Assembly (NCBI GenBank): GCA_022316685.1
Contig: JAKJHU010000107.1
Coordinates: forward strand, 620,001 to 684,000
Reading direction: 5' to 3'
DNA from: Progne subis subis
Lineage: Eukaryota > Chordata > Aves > Passeriformes > Hirundinidae
Length of the DNA stretch: 64,000 bases
Positions 36,028 to 47,200 of this stretch are shown one piece after another; the stretch's first letter is position 1; each line of letters starts with the position of its first letter. The notes beneath the pieces are model-generated. The model was not told where the DNA came from. It saw only the letters and a program-made list of their open reading frames with translations, and did no database searches. The translations under genes were made by a program, and so were the position numbers.

Positions 36028-39000
36028 CAGAGACATTTTTTAACTGCCAAATGAACATTTTGTACAACAAGTACTAATTTCTTTTATGGAGACCTAAGTC
36101 AGACTCAACCACAATCTCTGATATTAAAGAACGCTCTGCCTATTTAAAGTTGGCTTTTTGAAAAGAAACATAAAGAGACATAAAAAACATAACTGAGATT
36201 CTCTTAAAGCTGAAATATAACTAAATCCACAACTGCTACTGGTGTCACATCTTCTAAACAAAGTGAAAGAAAGATCTATGTTCTGTCATACCACACCACA
36301 GTGGAACTGCAGAGAACCAAATTTCTTCTGTTTCGAAGGAAAAGCTGAGTCATGTTCACTCAGGAAGGGCTGTAGCTGGAAAAGAGCCGAGGCAAATGCG
36401 AGCTGGAGTGGTTTCCTACAGCTGAAAGACTTCTTACAGGCAGAAAGGACACGTGGATGTAGGGAAGTGAACTTGAGCTGGTGTGAACATAGAGGAGCTT
36501 TTAGATATTTCCCCTGCTGGCCTGACTGGTGGCACCACCAGCATGTCACCACCAGCAGAAGAGACTGTCTCCCAGGTGAGGATGCTGCAAGAAACGCACT
36601 ACACATGCATAACGATACAGATGTGGAAATAAAAGAGCCGTGAGGGACGAGGGGCACCGCCTGCACTGGTGGATCACCGAGGTGAGTGGGTGTTGCTATC
36701 AGCATTATGCTCCCTGCAGGCGGCTGTGCATGAGCTCTGCTTGCCGCAGGCTGAGCGGGTGGCACTGCGTGACACGGGCACGAAGGTGGGAGCGATCCCG
36801 GCTGGGAGGGGTCCTGCTGCTGTGTGGCTCCTCTCTGACTCCCCAGACAAGCATCTCCATTTCCCTGCAAATGCACACAGGCATGCAAAGCCCTCAGCTT
36901 TACTGCAGTACATAAAGGTTGGATGTGCTTTATCCATAAATCTCTCTTTGTTAGTTCTCTCTCTTTTCTGTTCTCTGTGGGGGAAGACTGCCTAGCTGTC
37001 ATGCTGCTGAAGACTTGTAGCAATACAATAAAGTAAAATTTCAGCCTCTTTGAGAAGGTGGTTATTTCAGTATTTTTAAGGGATCAAAACATTTGCCCAC
37101 ACAATCCTTTAGTTTAGGAAGTCAAAATATTTCACCTGTGGGTAGAGCAGAGACTTTTATATTTCCCTGGGAATACTGTAGTATGTCTGTATTGGATACC
37201 ACACAAAAAGAAAGAAGGGTTTGGATATGAATCTTGGTTGAAATGGCAGGAACTTGAGCTGACATTTCAATAACTAATTATTAAAACCCTCTCCTTTTTG
37301 ATTTTTTTTAAACTGGATTAAATTTCTGATGGTGTTATACTGTGAAACTTGATTGACAAATTGATAAAGTAAGTAATGTGAAGCTTCATAATAGGAACAA
37401 AGACTCTGTGTTAAAGAAGAAGTTAGAGAATGAGTTAGGAAAAAAGCTGTTTCCAGCTCAGTAAGACTTTGATTTATTTTAGTGTGATTTATTACCTGGA
37501 TAAATTTGGTACCTGATATTAAACTCACCTATTCACCGCACTGTAAATACAGACACAAAACTCTCTTTCTTTTGCTTGCTGTAAGCTGTCAATTGCATTT
37601 GGATTGCCACATTCATAAAAATTCTCAGACCTGTGTTTCAGCTATATGATTTGCGGGGCCTTCTCCCAATCAGGAGCACAGCACTTTAACATGTAGGGAC
37701 ATGAAAATAGCACGGATGTGGCAGATGTTACCGGAGAAGACAAGATGAATGTCAACTGCATTTTCCCACAACACCCTCATCTGTGTACCCTATACATTGA
37801 CAAAAAACTTGGCAAATTGTTTCAAATATATTTCTTTTACTAGCACCCTGAAAGATAAAAAAAGTAATGCAATGTTTGCAAATACTCAAATGTTTCGTTT
37901 TCCATTCCTTTCAGACTTGCAGTTCACAGAAATACGAATCACTTTATGTTTCACAGGGGGAGAACAGATTGTGGAAGGCACCAATTAGCCATATCATTGG
38001 TTATCCATTCTACACCTTTGAATTTTAACTTTCTTAGCTAAAATTCAGCATTTCAGTTGGCATCCTTGTTCTGTTTGATATGTTTGTTTACAGCATTTTC
38101 TGGAGATAAGTGACAAAGGCAAAGTCTTATTCTGATTCTTCTAAATGAGGGAAAAGATTGCATATGAACCCTAGGGACTCAAAAAATCAGATAAAAAATA
38201 CAAAACCCAAAAATTGTCATTTTGCTTTGTAATCTTATGATTATTTGGGACCCGACTTGTGGCCGTGCTAGGATTTGGCAATTATGTGATTGTTCATTTC
38301 TTCCTCCCTATTCTCCATTCTGTGCTTCTCAGAAGTGTTTCCAGGAAAGAGATTCTACTTTTCTACTTCTGCTTTGTCAGATCAGCTTTCCTGTCTATAC
38401 CCTGTTTTTGCGGCCACAGTGGCCCCACATTACTGTGTTCATCCTCACAGTGCTGCTGGTAAGAGGATGATCACAGCTACTGCAAGGGGAGCAGAGGCAG
38501 CGGGGCTGTGGGTACTCCACCTCCAGGCCACGGGCTCCAGGGTGGGCTGGAGCAGCAAAAGTCCTCTGACAACAAAGCACCTCAGTTCTCCTCTTGCTTG
38601 TAGTTGGCCTGAGCTCAGATAGCTCACAGGTCCCATCTGCACCTGTGGCAAGAGACATTTCTGTCTTGCTCCAGGTGTTCTTGTCCACCTGATAAGGTCA
38701 CAGGATATGTTTGCACAGGCGAACAGGCCAAGCAGACGCTTCACAGAGACACAGGGCCATGCACTGCATGGGAAGAAGCATGCCCAATGTGTTTGGGTGC
38801 ACATAAAGTTCACCCCTGTGAGTACCAGCTGGGCTGCCCTGGAACACGCCCTGAAGGTACTTCTGCAGGCGAGTCAGATGGATAGGAGGTGGATATGGCC
38901 TGGAGCCTTGTCTTTGTGATACTGCTGTACCACGGTGGAGTTGAACTCCAGAGACTAAAGGCTAGACTGATATTTAGCCTGATATCTGGCTAACCTGATG

Positions 39001-39439
39001 CTAGCATTTCCTGAGATCATCAGAACCCCCTGCACAACGGCTGCTTAGCTTGAGAAGCACTCGATGCCCTTTGGCGCCGATGATGACAAAAGTAAAGGCT
39101 ATAATACACCTACATTTTTGCTGTTAGCATGCATGCAATCCTTCCTCCTAAATGTCTCTGAGCTGCTAATACCTGCTTATTGAGGGAATTCACAGCTCCA
39201 AGTGCCTCCACCTTGTAATGCAATCTGAGAGACCATATCTTCTGTACTGAACCTGTCCTAAAACATGAGAAAATTAAAAAACCCTCAAACAAACAAAACC
39301 AAACCTCACACAGAGAGGCTAGAAATTTGAATCCTAATCCTTCTGCGTTTAAACCCAGTTCTCTTGTAAAAAGTACACAATTCAATAGAGTGGAGGATAT
39401 TCTGCAGTGGAACTCAGCTCTCTCTGTTTCTATAAAGTA
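36028..39439. other. Mostly unique DNA
   Basis: The 36500-36850 stretch is richer in GC and has two good donor-like sites (CCCAG/GTGAGG at 36574; ACCGAG/GTGAGTGG at ~36680). Each is preceded by a short open segment, but acceptors are poor. The 245-codon minus frame at 36286-37023 has no recognisable domain. Confidence 0.4.
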
Positions 39440-39477
39440 CTTAAGTGTTCGCTGGATGCTTAAGTGTTCGCTGGATG
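39440..39477 (+). repeat. 19-bp tandem duplication
   Basis: CTTAAGTGTTCGCTGGATG occurs twice back to back (39440-39458, 39459-39477) without mismatch, so it is recent or a replication-slippage product. Confidence 0.9.
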
Positions 39478-39610
39478 AGGGCTGGAGTGTTCATCCCAGA
39501 TCAGTGCTTTCTGGGCATGATCTCACACCAGGATGAGAGTATGTTTTTTTTCCTCTCTGGCCAAAGGAGTGCTTAAAATTCTGTGCAATGCAGTGCCACT
39601 GATACTGAGA

Positions 39611-39748
39611 GCCTGCGTGGCTTTCTTGTTTAGGAGACAGGAGATCTGAAGTTAAATCCCCACTCTAAGTCAGGCAGAAGAAAAGGTATCCAAACCTGAA
39701 TCTTCCATCTCCAGGGTGAGTTCTCTTGCCACTGGGCTACTGGCTGTC
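39611..39748. mobile_element. Ancient palindromic tRNA-derived repeat (SINE-like)
   Basis: The left half has a tRNA-like pol III layout: 'gtggctttcttgtttaggag' followed by 'gatctgaagttaaatcccc', the latter resembling a B box (GGTTCAAATCC). The right half, 'tatccaaacctgaatcttcc' to 'cttgccactgggctact', reads as the same type of sequence in reverse complement. This head-to-head form resembles a repeat I know from turtle and crocodile genomes and, in decayed form, birds. No poly(A) or target duplication is visible. Confidence 0.5.
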
Positions 39749-41307
39749 ATCTCTGTCACTGCATCTTCCTCCTCTTTCTGTGTACAGTCACTGACCTGTT
39801 TTAGCTTGGTGCTGATTGGAAGAAGGAATCTGTTTGCAACCTGGACTCAGGCACTGGTGCTTTAGGAGAAGTCTAACTTACTACTCATCCCTCTCCTGGC
39901 ATTTCCTAGGTCATGTTCAGCACCTTTGCACTCATGCTGCACAGGCACCTCTATCTTCTTAGGGGGCAAACAAAGAACCTGTAAAAGACACTGTGTGCTT
40001 CCATGCCAAAGGGTGAGAATGAAACCTAGATATTACATATTTATCCCTTGGCCTTTTGCCTACGCCACAAAGCATGTGTCTGAAAGTGAAGGGAACTGCT
40101 AGAAGTTCTCACAGATCCCACTTGAAACAGGACCATCTGGCTCTCTTCTCTCTCTGGAGACCCATCTCTATCTTTCATGGTTTCCTGCGCTCATCTAAGC
40201 AGATCCCCATGCCTGGACTGTGCCTTTATAAGCCTTTGGGCAGGGTTTGTGTCTTCCTTTTTGTTCCATATTTATATCACCATTATTACTACTGACATAA
40301 CCTGATTTCAACAGGACCTGATAGACTCTTCTGGATATGTTGAAGTTCTTGCAGGATAGGGCCGTGGATAATAAGTATATAAGTGGTATATGGCCACTTA
40401 CTCACTTGAAGTTGGCTGATTACCATGTCCATCCTGTAATCTCTTGGTCTTCCCACATACCTTTATTTGGCAGAAGCAGAGCTATTGTTAGCCAGTCAAT
40501 ATTGCCCCACACAATATCATAATTACAAGATTTCTCATGAAACTTCAGCATTTCTGTTTCTGAAGACAATCCTGAATCAACCCTCACAATCGAAAGGACT
40601 ATGTTTCAGTCCAAAGATTTGTGGTGTGGTAAAGAAACCTAATGAGATGGGAGATAGGCTGTTTAGGGTAGGGCATCTCACTGTCTCTTAGGGAGGGGAG
40701 GATTGATGTCCCAGCGCCAAAAGCAATGATTTATTGAGTGAGGCATGGCTGCAGGGGCTGTGAATGATGCGTATCCTCCGTGGATTCATCATATGTCTTT
40801 AAGTACTGTTTGTGGAAGACATCTCAGGCGAAAGGAACTTGGTATTAAGGACACCTAACTTCTGGTGGTATGTAGAGCAGGGCAGAGAGAAAACTCCCCA
40901 CGGCTTCCTCCTTAACATCTGTCGTGACCAGGAGAGCCTAAAGAGCGGTGCCCTGGAGGGTGGCCTTGTACTCCAAATACCAACTAAAATCAGAGTGGAA
41001 AGATGGGTTTGGGTAGATTTTCTCTTCTGGGGGTGACAGATGATGAGTACTGATATACAAAATCAGTTCATTTTTTCTGTGATAACTGGGATTCAAAACA
41101 CACTGTTTGTCTGGAGACCAAAAGGTAGAACTGTTTGCCCATAGGATTGATGGTGAAAAATGTAAAGATTTTGCAACTGGTTGTTGGGACATAGTTACAA
41201 GTTTTCTCACAGGCTTGAAATCGGCATGATGATTTTAATTTTTAAGTTCAGTTACCAAAATGCAGTGCTGGCTGCTAAGCTTTCTTTCAAAAATAACTGG
41301 CATTCAA

Positions 41308-41308
<1 letters not shown>
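39749..41308. other. Unique DNA, nothing recognised
   Basis: No transposon, GC island or supported open frame. Confidence 0.45.

Positions 41309-41348
<40 letters not shown>
41309..41348 (+). repeat. Run of 40 consecutive G
   Basis: An uninterrupted poly-G of 40 bases between CATTCAAC and ATTAAAAAAAC. Such a tract forms G-quadruplexes and is hard to sequence, so the true length is uncertain. The poly-Gly and poly-Pro frames over it are not genes. Confidence 0.95.
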
Positions 41349-41349
<1 letters not shown>

Positions 41350-41444
41350 TTAAAAAAACAAACAAAACAAACAAAAACAAACAAACAAACCAACCAAAAA
41401 ACCCCCAAAAACCCCACAAAACAAAAAACCACCACACCCTAAAA
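41349..41444. repeat. A/C-rich low-complexity tract
   Basis: Follows the poly-G directly. It starts with CAAA words and shifts to AAAACCCCC-like words, ending in CCACCACACCC. Only A and C are present apart from the first and last few bases. Confidence 0.85.
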
Positions 41445-41467
41445 ATATTTATCTTTTGACATCAATA

Positions 41468-41587
41468 TCAGTTGTCCTTTTCCGGTGTGTCAGTTCGTGA
41501 TGTTTTGGGAATGTCAGTCCGCTGCCTGTACTGGCAGATGGTGTAGGTGGAAAGAGGGGTGTTGCTGTTTGGCTCCGGATGTGCCAT
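41468..41587 (-). CDS. Candidate 39-codon minus ORF in island shore
   Basis: An ATG-initiated minus frame (MAHPEPNSNTPLSTYTICQY onward, Ser/Thr/Pro-rich, ending in a charged EKDN) closes with TGA at 41468. The surrounding 400 bases keep an unusually high CpG content for their AT level, as in island shores and first exons. There is no recognisable domain and no clear splice site. It could be part of a first exon, or chance. Confidence 0.2.
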   Translation of the reverse strand: MAHPEPNSNTPLSTYTICQYRQRTDIPKTSRTDTPEKDN

Positions 41588-41684
41588 AGGTACTGACAAA
41601 TGTAAAGTGAGCGGAGACAGCGAACAAAAGCCGACTTGACTCAAAAACAGAGTAGGCAAGAAAAAAAGTCCGAATTCCTGGAAT

Positions 41685-42101
41685 TTATTTGCACTGTTTC
41701 TCCAGCAAAACAGATAAGATTTGGGCTATGCATGACAGATGGGACTTCCTGATAAGCATGTTAACATCAAGTCGTGTTAAGTCGTTCTGAATCGCATACC
41801 ATTCATTGACAAGGGTTTTAGCTACAGAAAGAGCAGGAAGTCTCCCAGCGGCGCTGTTTTCCCCGCTGAAGCCCCTCAGGAGAAGCCACGCTGCGCCCGC
41901 CGCCAGTGGTGGAGCCCGGGGCGGGCGAGGCCGGGCCGCCGGGGGAGGCAGGGGCGGGACAGGGACGGGGCAGGGACGGGGACGCGGACGGGGACGGGGA
42001 TAGGGACGGGGCAGGGACGGGGACGGGACAGGGACGGGGACGGGGACGGGGACGGGGCCGGGGATAGGGACGGGGCAGGGCAGGGACGGGGACGGGGACA
42101 A
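41685..42101 (-). CDS. Candidate minus ORF starting in CpG island
   Basis: A 138-codon minus frame is open from within the CpG island to TAA at 41685. Its first half is Pro-Val and Pro-Arg dipeptides coded by the GGGGAC array and is not credible as ordinary protein. The last ~47 codons (KTLVNEWYAIQNDLTRLDVN onward, ending LLEKQCK) look protein-like, and a good acceptor (CTGCTCTTTCTGTAG) precedes them on the minus strand at ~41823. No ATG lies at the 5' end of the frame, so the start is unresolved. It could be a terminal exon, or a non-coding first exon read by chance. Family unknown. Confidence 0.3.
   Translation of the reverse strand: MSPSPSLPCPVPIPGPVPVPVPVPVPSPSLPRPYPRPRPRPRPCPVPVPPLPPPAARPRPPRAPPLAAGAAWLLLRGFSGENSAAGRLPALSVAKTLVNEWYAIQNDLTRLDVNMLIRKSHLSCIAQILSVLLEKQCK
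41951..42099 (+). repeat. GGGGAC-type degenerate hexamer array
   Basis: About 150 bases built from GGGGAC, with GGGGCA, GGGACA and GGGATA variants; GGGACGGGGCAGGGACGGGG-like blocks recur three times. The + strand has more than twenty runs of three or four G, so G-quadruplex formation is expected. Confidence 0.9.
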
Positions 42102-42163
42102 AGCGGCCCGGGGCCGAGGTTGCTCTCGGGGAGGAGGGCCGGGCGGTGTCTCCGCGCAGGGCG

Positions 42164-42218
42164 GGCCCCGGCCCCGGCCCCGGCCCCGGCCCCGGCCCCG
42201 GCCCCGGCCCCGGCCCGG
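42164..42218 (+). repeat. (GGCCCC)8 hexanucleotide repeat
   Basis: Eight perfect GGCCCC units start at 42164 and repeat every 6 bases to 42211, then a partial GGCCCGG. The minus strand reads (GGGGCC)n, the unit expanded in human C9orf72 disease. In the + frame from 42146 to 42334 it encodes Gly-Pro repeats, but that frame has no ATG before the repeat. Confidence 0.95.
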
Positions 42219-42290
42219 AGGGACAGCAGGGCTCCGTGAACGCCTCGCTCGGGACCGTTCAGGGCTGCGGGGACACAGTTCTGTGCTGTC

Positions 42291-42771
42291 AGGAACTGGA
42301 GAAGTTAAACATTAAAAACAAGCCAGCCGGATAACTGCATTCAAGCTGGTTAGCAGAGTCCTTCTGAAGAGCGGCTAATGGCTCGCGTGTTCAGGGATTC
42401 CTGAAACTCCGGAAGAGCTGGGAACCCAGAATAATTTTTGGTACATAGAATAAAGCCTATTCCGAATCGTGGGTAAAAAAAATGACGAGCTCATTAGGGC
42501 TGAATTAACGAAAAATAAAGGAGAAAAAAACCCCAAACAATTAACGACAGTCATCATTCCTATATGGAAAAAAAATTGATACTGGAAATCTTACTTGCCA
42601 CTTTTTTATTAATCAAATGGCAAATTAGTTTGTTAAGCATGATGGAGGTGACCAAATTTGACCTAACATCACGTGAAACAGCAGTTAAGAATGCCAAGCA
42701 ATATAAAATTAACATGGCCTGAGTTAGACTGATTGAAAGCTGGCCAGCTGACGGGTCTTGGAATGCCAATG
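42291..42771. other. Island right shore and unique DNA
   Basis: CpG density falls off quickly after ~42290. The rest is AT-rich with an A/C word near 42520 and no supported gene. Confidence 0.45.
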
Positions 42772-42905
42772 TAGAATCATCCCAGAATCGTTTGGGTTGG
42801 AAGGTACATCTGCAGGTCATGTAGTCCAGCCCCTTACTCAAAGCAGTACTGGTGTCAGCAGCTTAAGTTGCCTGGGGTCTTGTTCAGCTGTGTTTGCAAT
42901 GACTG
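42772..42905 (-). mobile_element. CR1 LINE 3'-end fragment, antisense
   Basis: Reads 'agaatcatcccagaatcgtt' then 'tgggttggaaggtacatctg', 'gtcatgtagtccagcccctt' and 'actcaaagcagtactggtgt', the reverse complement of the CR1 3' terminus with the ATTCTATG-type end. Only ~130 bases remain. Confidence 0.85.
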
Positions 42906-44143
42906 CACAGGTGGAAGCTTGCACAATGTATTATTTAGTGTGAAAGTTCCTCTTCCTTAAACAGATTTTTTTTTACTGAAGTTTTTTTGAGAAATGTTCT
43001 GGTGACACACAGAACTAGTGCAAATGGAATTTTCAGAGGACATTAATGGTGAAGAAACTAAAAAATGTTAAAGCAATAGAATTATAATTCAAGTGACCTT
43101 TGATTGCTTGTTTTAACATGGTTGAATATACAGTCATTGGAGAGAGAACAAAAATATTAGGTCATACAGATGGCATGGGCAAATCTGGGCTGGGGAAGAG
43201 TGATGTTCAGAGGGACATGGCAAATAGGGTGAATAACTGTCTGAGCATGAGCTGGTGGTGTGGGTCACTGAAAAACAAACTTCTGTGACCCTTGAACTTG
43301 AAAATATGAGGAAATTGATTAGAGAAGTCTATAACATCTGTATCTGTACTACTCAGTAAAGTGGGCCAAGTTCAGTTCTCTGCTTTTCTGGACAATTGGA
43401 ATAGCACAACTTGCCTCTATACACCTGGATTTCCCTATACAATGTGGTGTAACCCATACTTGAGCAACTTGTCCCATGCTTCCCTTCAAACCATGCTAAG
43501 GCACTGGCTGACAGAGGGCTGGTTCACATATTCCCAAAATGTGCTATGGAATTAACCATGACATAGTGTGAACAAATGTGTGCCTGTACTTGCATCCACC
43601 TATCGTTCTCTCATGTAGACACTGCCGTTAGTCTCATGCTTAGCAGTGGTTTAACAACTACTGGTGTTCAGTGTTCAGTCTAGATATTCATAGGCCAGGA
43701 AGAATGCTACTCCATTAATAAGGGTTGAAACTCCTGAGAAACAGCAAAATGTGCCTCATAATGTTCATATTTGACTGGCAGAAGATAAGGAGGGACCTGG
43801 CTATAGTCTGTGAACAGTGCAGACAGGTGGGAGACTCTCATGGCCAGAAGCTGAATTAAAACAAGCTTTGACTTGACAAACTAACATCTCAGTTTCATAG
43901 TTGTACTCATACCAGTAGGTGTATTCCTTGTAGATGCTCTGTAGCTTAAGATGGGAGTCATGCAAATCCTATGCTATATAAGAGGGCAGAATAGATGACT
44001 GCAACAGATTCATAAGCTTTGAATCTTTTAATTAATTAACAAGATTTTGAGATATGAATGAAAGTTTGGCATTTAAATTCTGTTGTTTTGTCAAACAGGG
44101 GGTCTGATAGAGCTTGAAGGTTTCACTATTCATCACTACCTTT
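42906..44143. other. Unique DNA, nothing recognised
   Basis: AT-rich; no transposon or supported gene. Confidence 0.45.
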
Positions 44144-44175
44144 TATATATATATATATATATAAGCTATATATAC
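44144..44175. repeat. (TA)n microsatellite
   Basis: Nineteen bases of alternating TA, an AGC interruption, then more TA. Confidence 0.9.
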
Positions 44176-44270
44176 CTTTTCTATACTGACTGGGATGATT
44201 CCCAGCACAGAATAGAAAGATGTAGTTAACACTTCTGCCTTTTGTATACTGCTCCTGATAATTTCACCAT

Positions 44271-44290
44271 TCTCATCTCATCTCATCTCA
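44271..44290 (+). repeat. (TCTCA)4 microsatellite
   Basis: Four perfect TCTCA pentamers in tandem. Confidence 0.9.
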
Positions 44291-47200
44291 CAGTATGTTA
44301 TAGAGACACTGTAGAATCAGAATCTATCTATTACAGAAGATTTTTCTTCTTCAGAACAAAATATTTTTTGGTCATTGTGCTTTTATTTCTCTATTAGTCT
44401 CTGTCTTCTAGTTGGTAATAATTACTATCAGCTTCCTTCTTCTTTCATAGCAGGTAATGTGATAATGAACTCATATTCCATTCCTACAGGAAAAAATGGT
44501 TGCCCTTAGCATTTTGAAACTGTGGCTTATTGTAGGAACATCTACTACAGTTTCTCAAGAATTTCATAGAATCATTTACACACTTTTCCTTTTGTGTCAC
44601 AAGCTGAATAAATTACTGGTTTGGTCTTCACAGTCTTTAAATGCAACTCACGGTATATAATCCCTTGTGTCAAAAATACTGTTTTGCCATCAAACTCTCT
44701 TAAATCCAGTTCTAGTATAGATTTATTTTATACCAGAGATAATTAATTTTCAATTTAAGAAGTTGGCTGTACTTTTGCATTTGTTTAGTGGCAACAGAAG
44801 TCATCCAGCCTGCTTCATTCAGCTAGATGTGAATGAGAATGTGTTTTTCTACTCTGACACCAGAGATAGCTCATTTTCGTTCTAGTAACCTAGCTAGCTG
44901 ATTTGATTTGGTAGTCTACAAAACAGACCACCTCTTCACTTACCTTGAACTTTGTAAGGGACAGTACTAATTCATAGCTTTTCAAAATAATTTTCTCTCC
45001 TAGTCCCGGCAACTTGGAAAGTAGTTGTAGGAGGGCACACCTTTAATGGGTCTGCAGAGAGCAGCTTGTTTGCAAAGAGCCTGCAGTGGCTGGGCTGAAC
45101 TCACAAACCAAATGGGCAGATCTTTGCCAAGCTTTTTAGCGGTGTTTGTGAGCTGCACACACGCAGTGATGCACCTTACATGATGTGCAAGGCCATCTCC
45201 CCTGTTCCCTGTGTCTTTGCTTTAACATACTCATCATGCCGGGTTCTGTAACACTGTCACGTTGCTTGTAGTTGTATAACTCCAGTCCCTCTCATCTGTT
45301 ATCATCTTGGTGCTGATGATTAGGCAATTATGTTTTTCTTCTTTTTGTGGTCTTTGGGCTCATGACTCAAGATGTTCTCAGCATCTTGATTTTGATGAGT
45401 ATTCTTTGACTCTCCATTTTTACTCTCTTTTTTTTAATGAGTTTTCTGCCTTCCTGACTCACACAATGCACTTTTCTCCTAAAAATAAGTTTTTCTGTTG
45501 GTGTAGAGGCCAACTGAATGCTCTGCCTCTTCTATCTCTGTTTGGCAATTTCAAGCCCACTTATTATTTACCTCTTTAAAAATTAGGAATCTGTTTATTG
45601 TCTGTTCTCCTGTGAGCATTGTATGTCAAGAATTTCTGAAAATGCAACCTTCTCTGGTTTATCCATCTTTTGTATAACCTCCTGAATTGGCAGCAGGTCA
45701 GTCCTTTTAGGATGAGGCAATGAGAATTGCTGGTAATTACTGCTTGCAAGTGTAAACAATCATGCCCATGTGCTGAAGGGACCAAACTAATGTCAGCCAA
45801 TTATAAGCAATGAGAAGACAATCATAGTTGCTGGACTGGTGTGAACGCTGGCAGCCAGGTAAACACAACACTTCACCTGAAAGAACTGAGCTGACTAACT
45901 CTGCTTTTGCTCAAGTGGCATGGCCTCTTTTGAACACTTTCAGGTCTTCAAAGGAGTCACATTCCACAATTTGAGGAACATTGCTGGAGTATGATGAACT
46001 TGATGGGACACTTGTCATTAGTGGGAGAAAACACATCAAAGAGGTGGCTCAGTACTTGTTAAGGAAATGATGCTTCTGAAATCCATCTGGATCATAAATC
46101 ATCAAAGGACAGCTTGAAATAGATCCACTTGCCTCTTCACACACAACTGACAATAATGGCCCATATATGCTGATAGAGCTCTCTTTTGACCTGGAAAGAT
46201 AAGAAAAGCCATGTGCACTGCATTAATGAAGTGCCAGTCTTACTCCTATTAAAGTCAATGGCAGCTCTTCTGTTAGGTGGAAATTTGCAGTGGTTTATAA
46301 TTTTTATAAAATTAGGATCCCACAGTGGAAGGTGTGCTTTATAGGCTAGACTTTCTGCATGGAAAGCACATGAAACAGAGCAGAAGGCTTTCCTTAGCCT
46401 TGCTGGATAAAAAAAGCTTGGAGCAAATCCTAGCCCAGCATACACTGCTGTTGGCACTAACAATTTTTGAGGATGGCATAATTAAAAGAGGAATCCTAGA
46501 GTGGAACTGCACATGACCATTTTTCATGAAAGCTTTTCAGATGTGTCCCACACTGCTGAAATCAATGCGACATTCACAGGACAGGATGGAGCTTTGGTGG
46601 TTTTTTGGCTGCAATTCTCCATTGACATTTTTCTGGGGCTGCTTGGGGTCAGTGCTGTAACTAAGGATAAAGAGCAGCAAACTTCAGCTATCTAACTAAT
46701 TTTACTGCAAAACATTTTCATACTGAAAATTTAGAGGGATTGTGCACAGATTGTAAGTAAAGTTTTTGCTCAACAAATGAATTCCTTGAACTGTTGCTAG
46801 GTGTGGTTTCAAAACAGTTCTAATGCTACAAATACATCCTCTTAAATAACAATAAAACATGACTCTTCAAGGAATTAGAAATGTGTTTCAACAGTATCCC
46901 TTCTACTGGCATAGCTTAGTTCGTTTGTTATGTTTTGTAATAGTACTTTACATAGATAGAAGAAAAATATTCTACTTAATAAAAATACTGTGTCCTATAA
47001 AGAATGACATTTAATACAAATCACATCAAAGCTCTCCATCACACACTGTTAATTTTTAGTGATTTAATAAAAAGGCTCTCATCTGCTCTGTGCAAATTTA
47101 CAAGTAGCAGCCTGTCTGCAGATGCTGTACAAGTTATTGCATTGAATTGGTGAGGCCAATTACAATTTAGAATTGCAAATTATATGTAGATAGCCAGAGT

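Larger units (their letters stand above)
41470..42290. promoter_or_regulatory. CpG island, probable promoter
   Basis: CpG is frequent across this segment and very dense from ~41850 to 42290, where the sequence is mostly G and C, against AT-rich DNA on both sides. Apart from the repeats described separately it has SP1-like GGGGCGGG words near 41920-41955. In birds an island of this kind normally marks a promoter, often bidirectional. No TATA box is obvious, and the transcribed gene cannot be named. Confidence 0.7.

Noticed and set aside
36286..37023. 245-codon minus ORF
   Set aside because: Ser/Pro/Cys/Leu-rich with no domain; on the opposite strand there are equally plausible short frames. 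Explained by locally higher GC and few stops.
41252..41442. Poly-Gly and poly-Pro ORFs across the G run
   Set aside because: Produced by the homopolymer itself.
44935..45050. Minus-strand exon ending at a strong GTAAGTG donor
   Set aside because: About 30 codons are open, but the best acceptor upstream puts every frame into a stop or leaves only ~23 codons.
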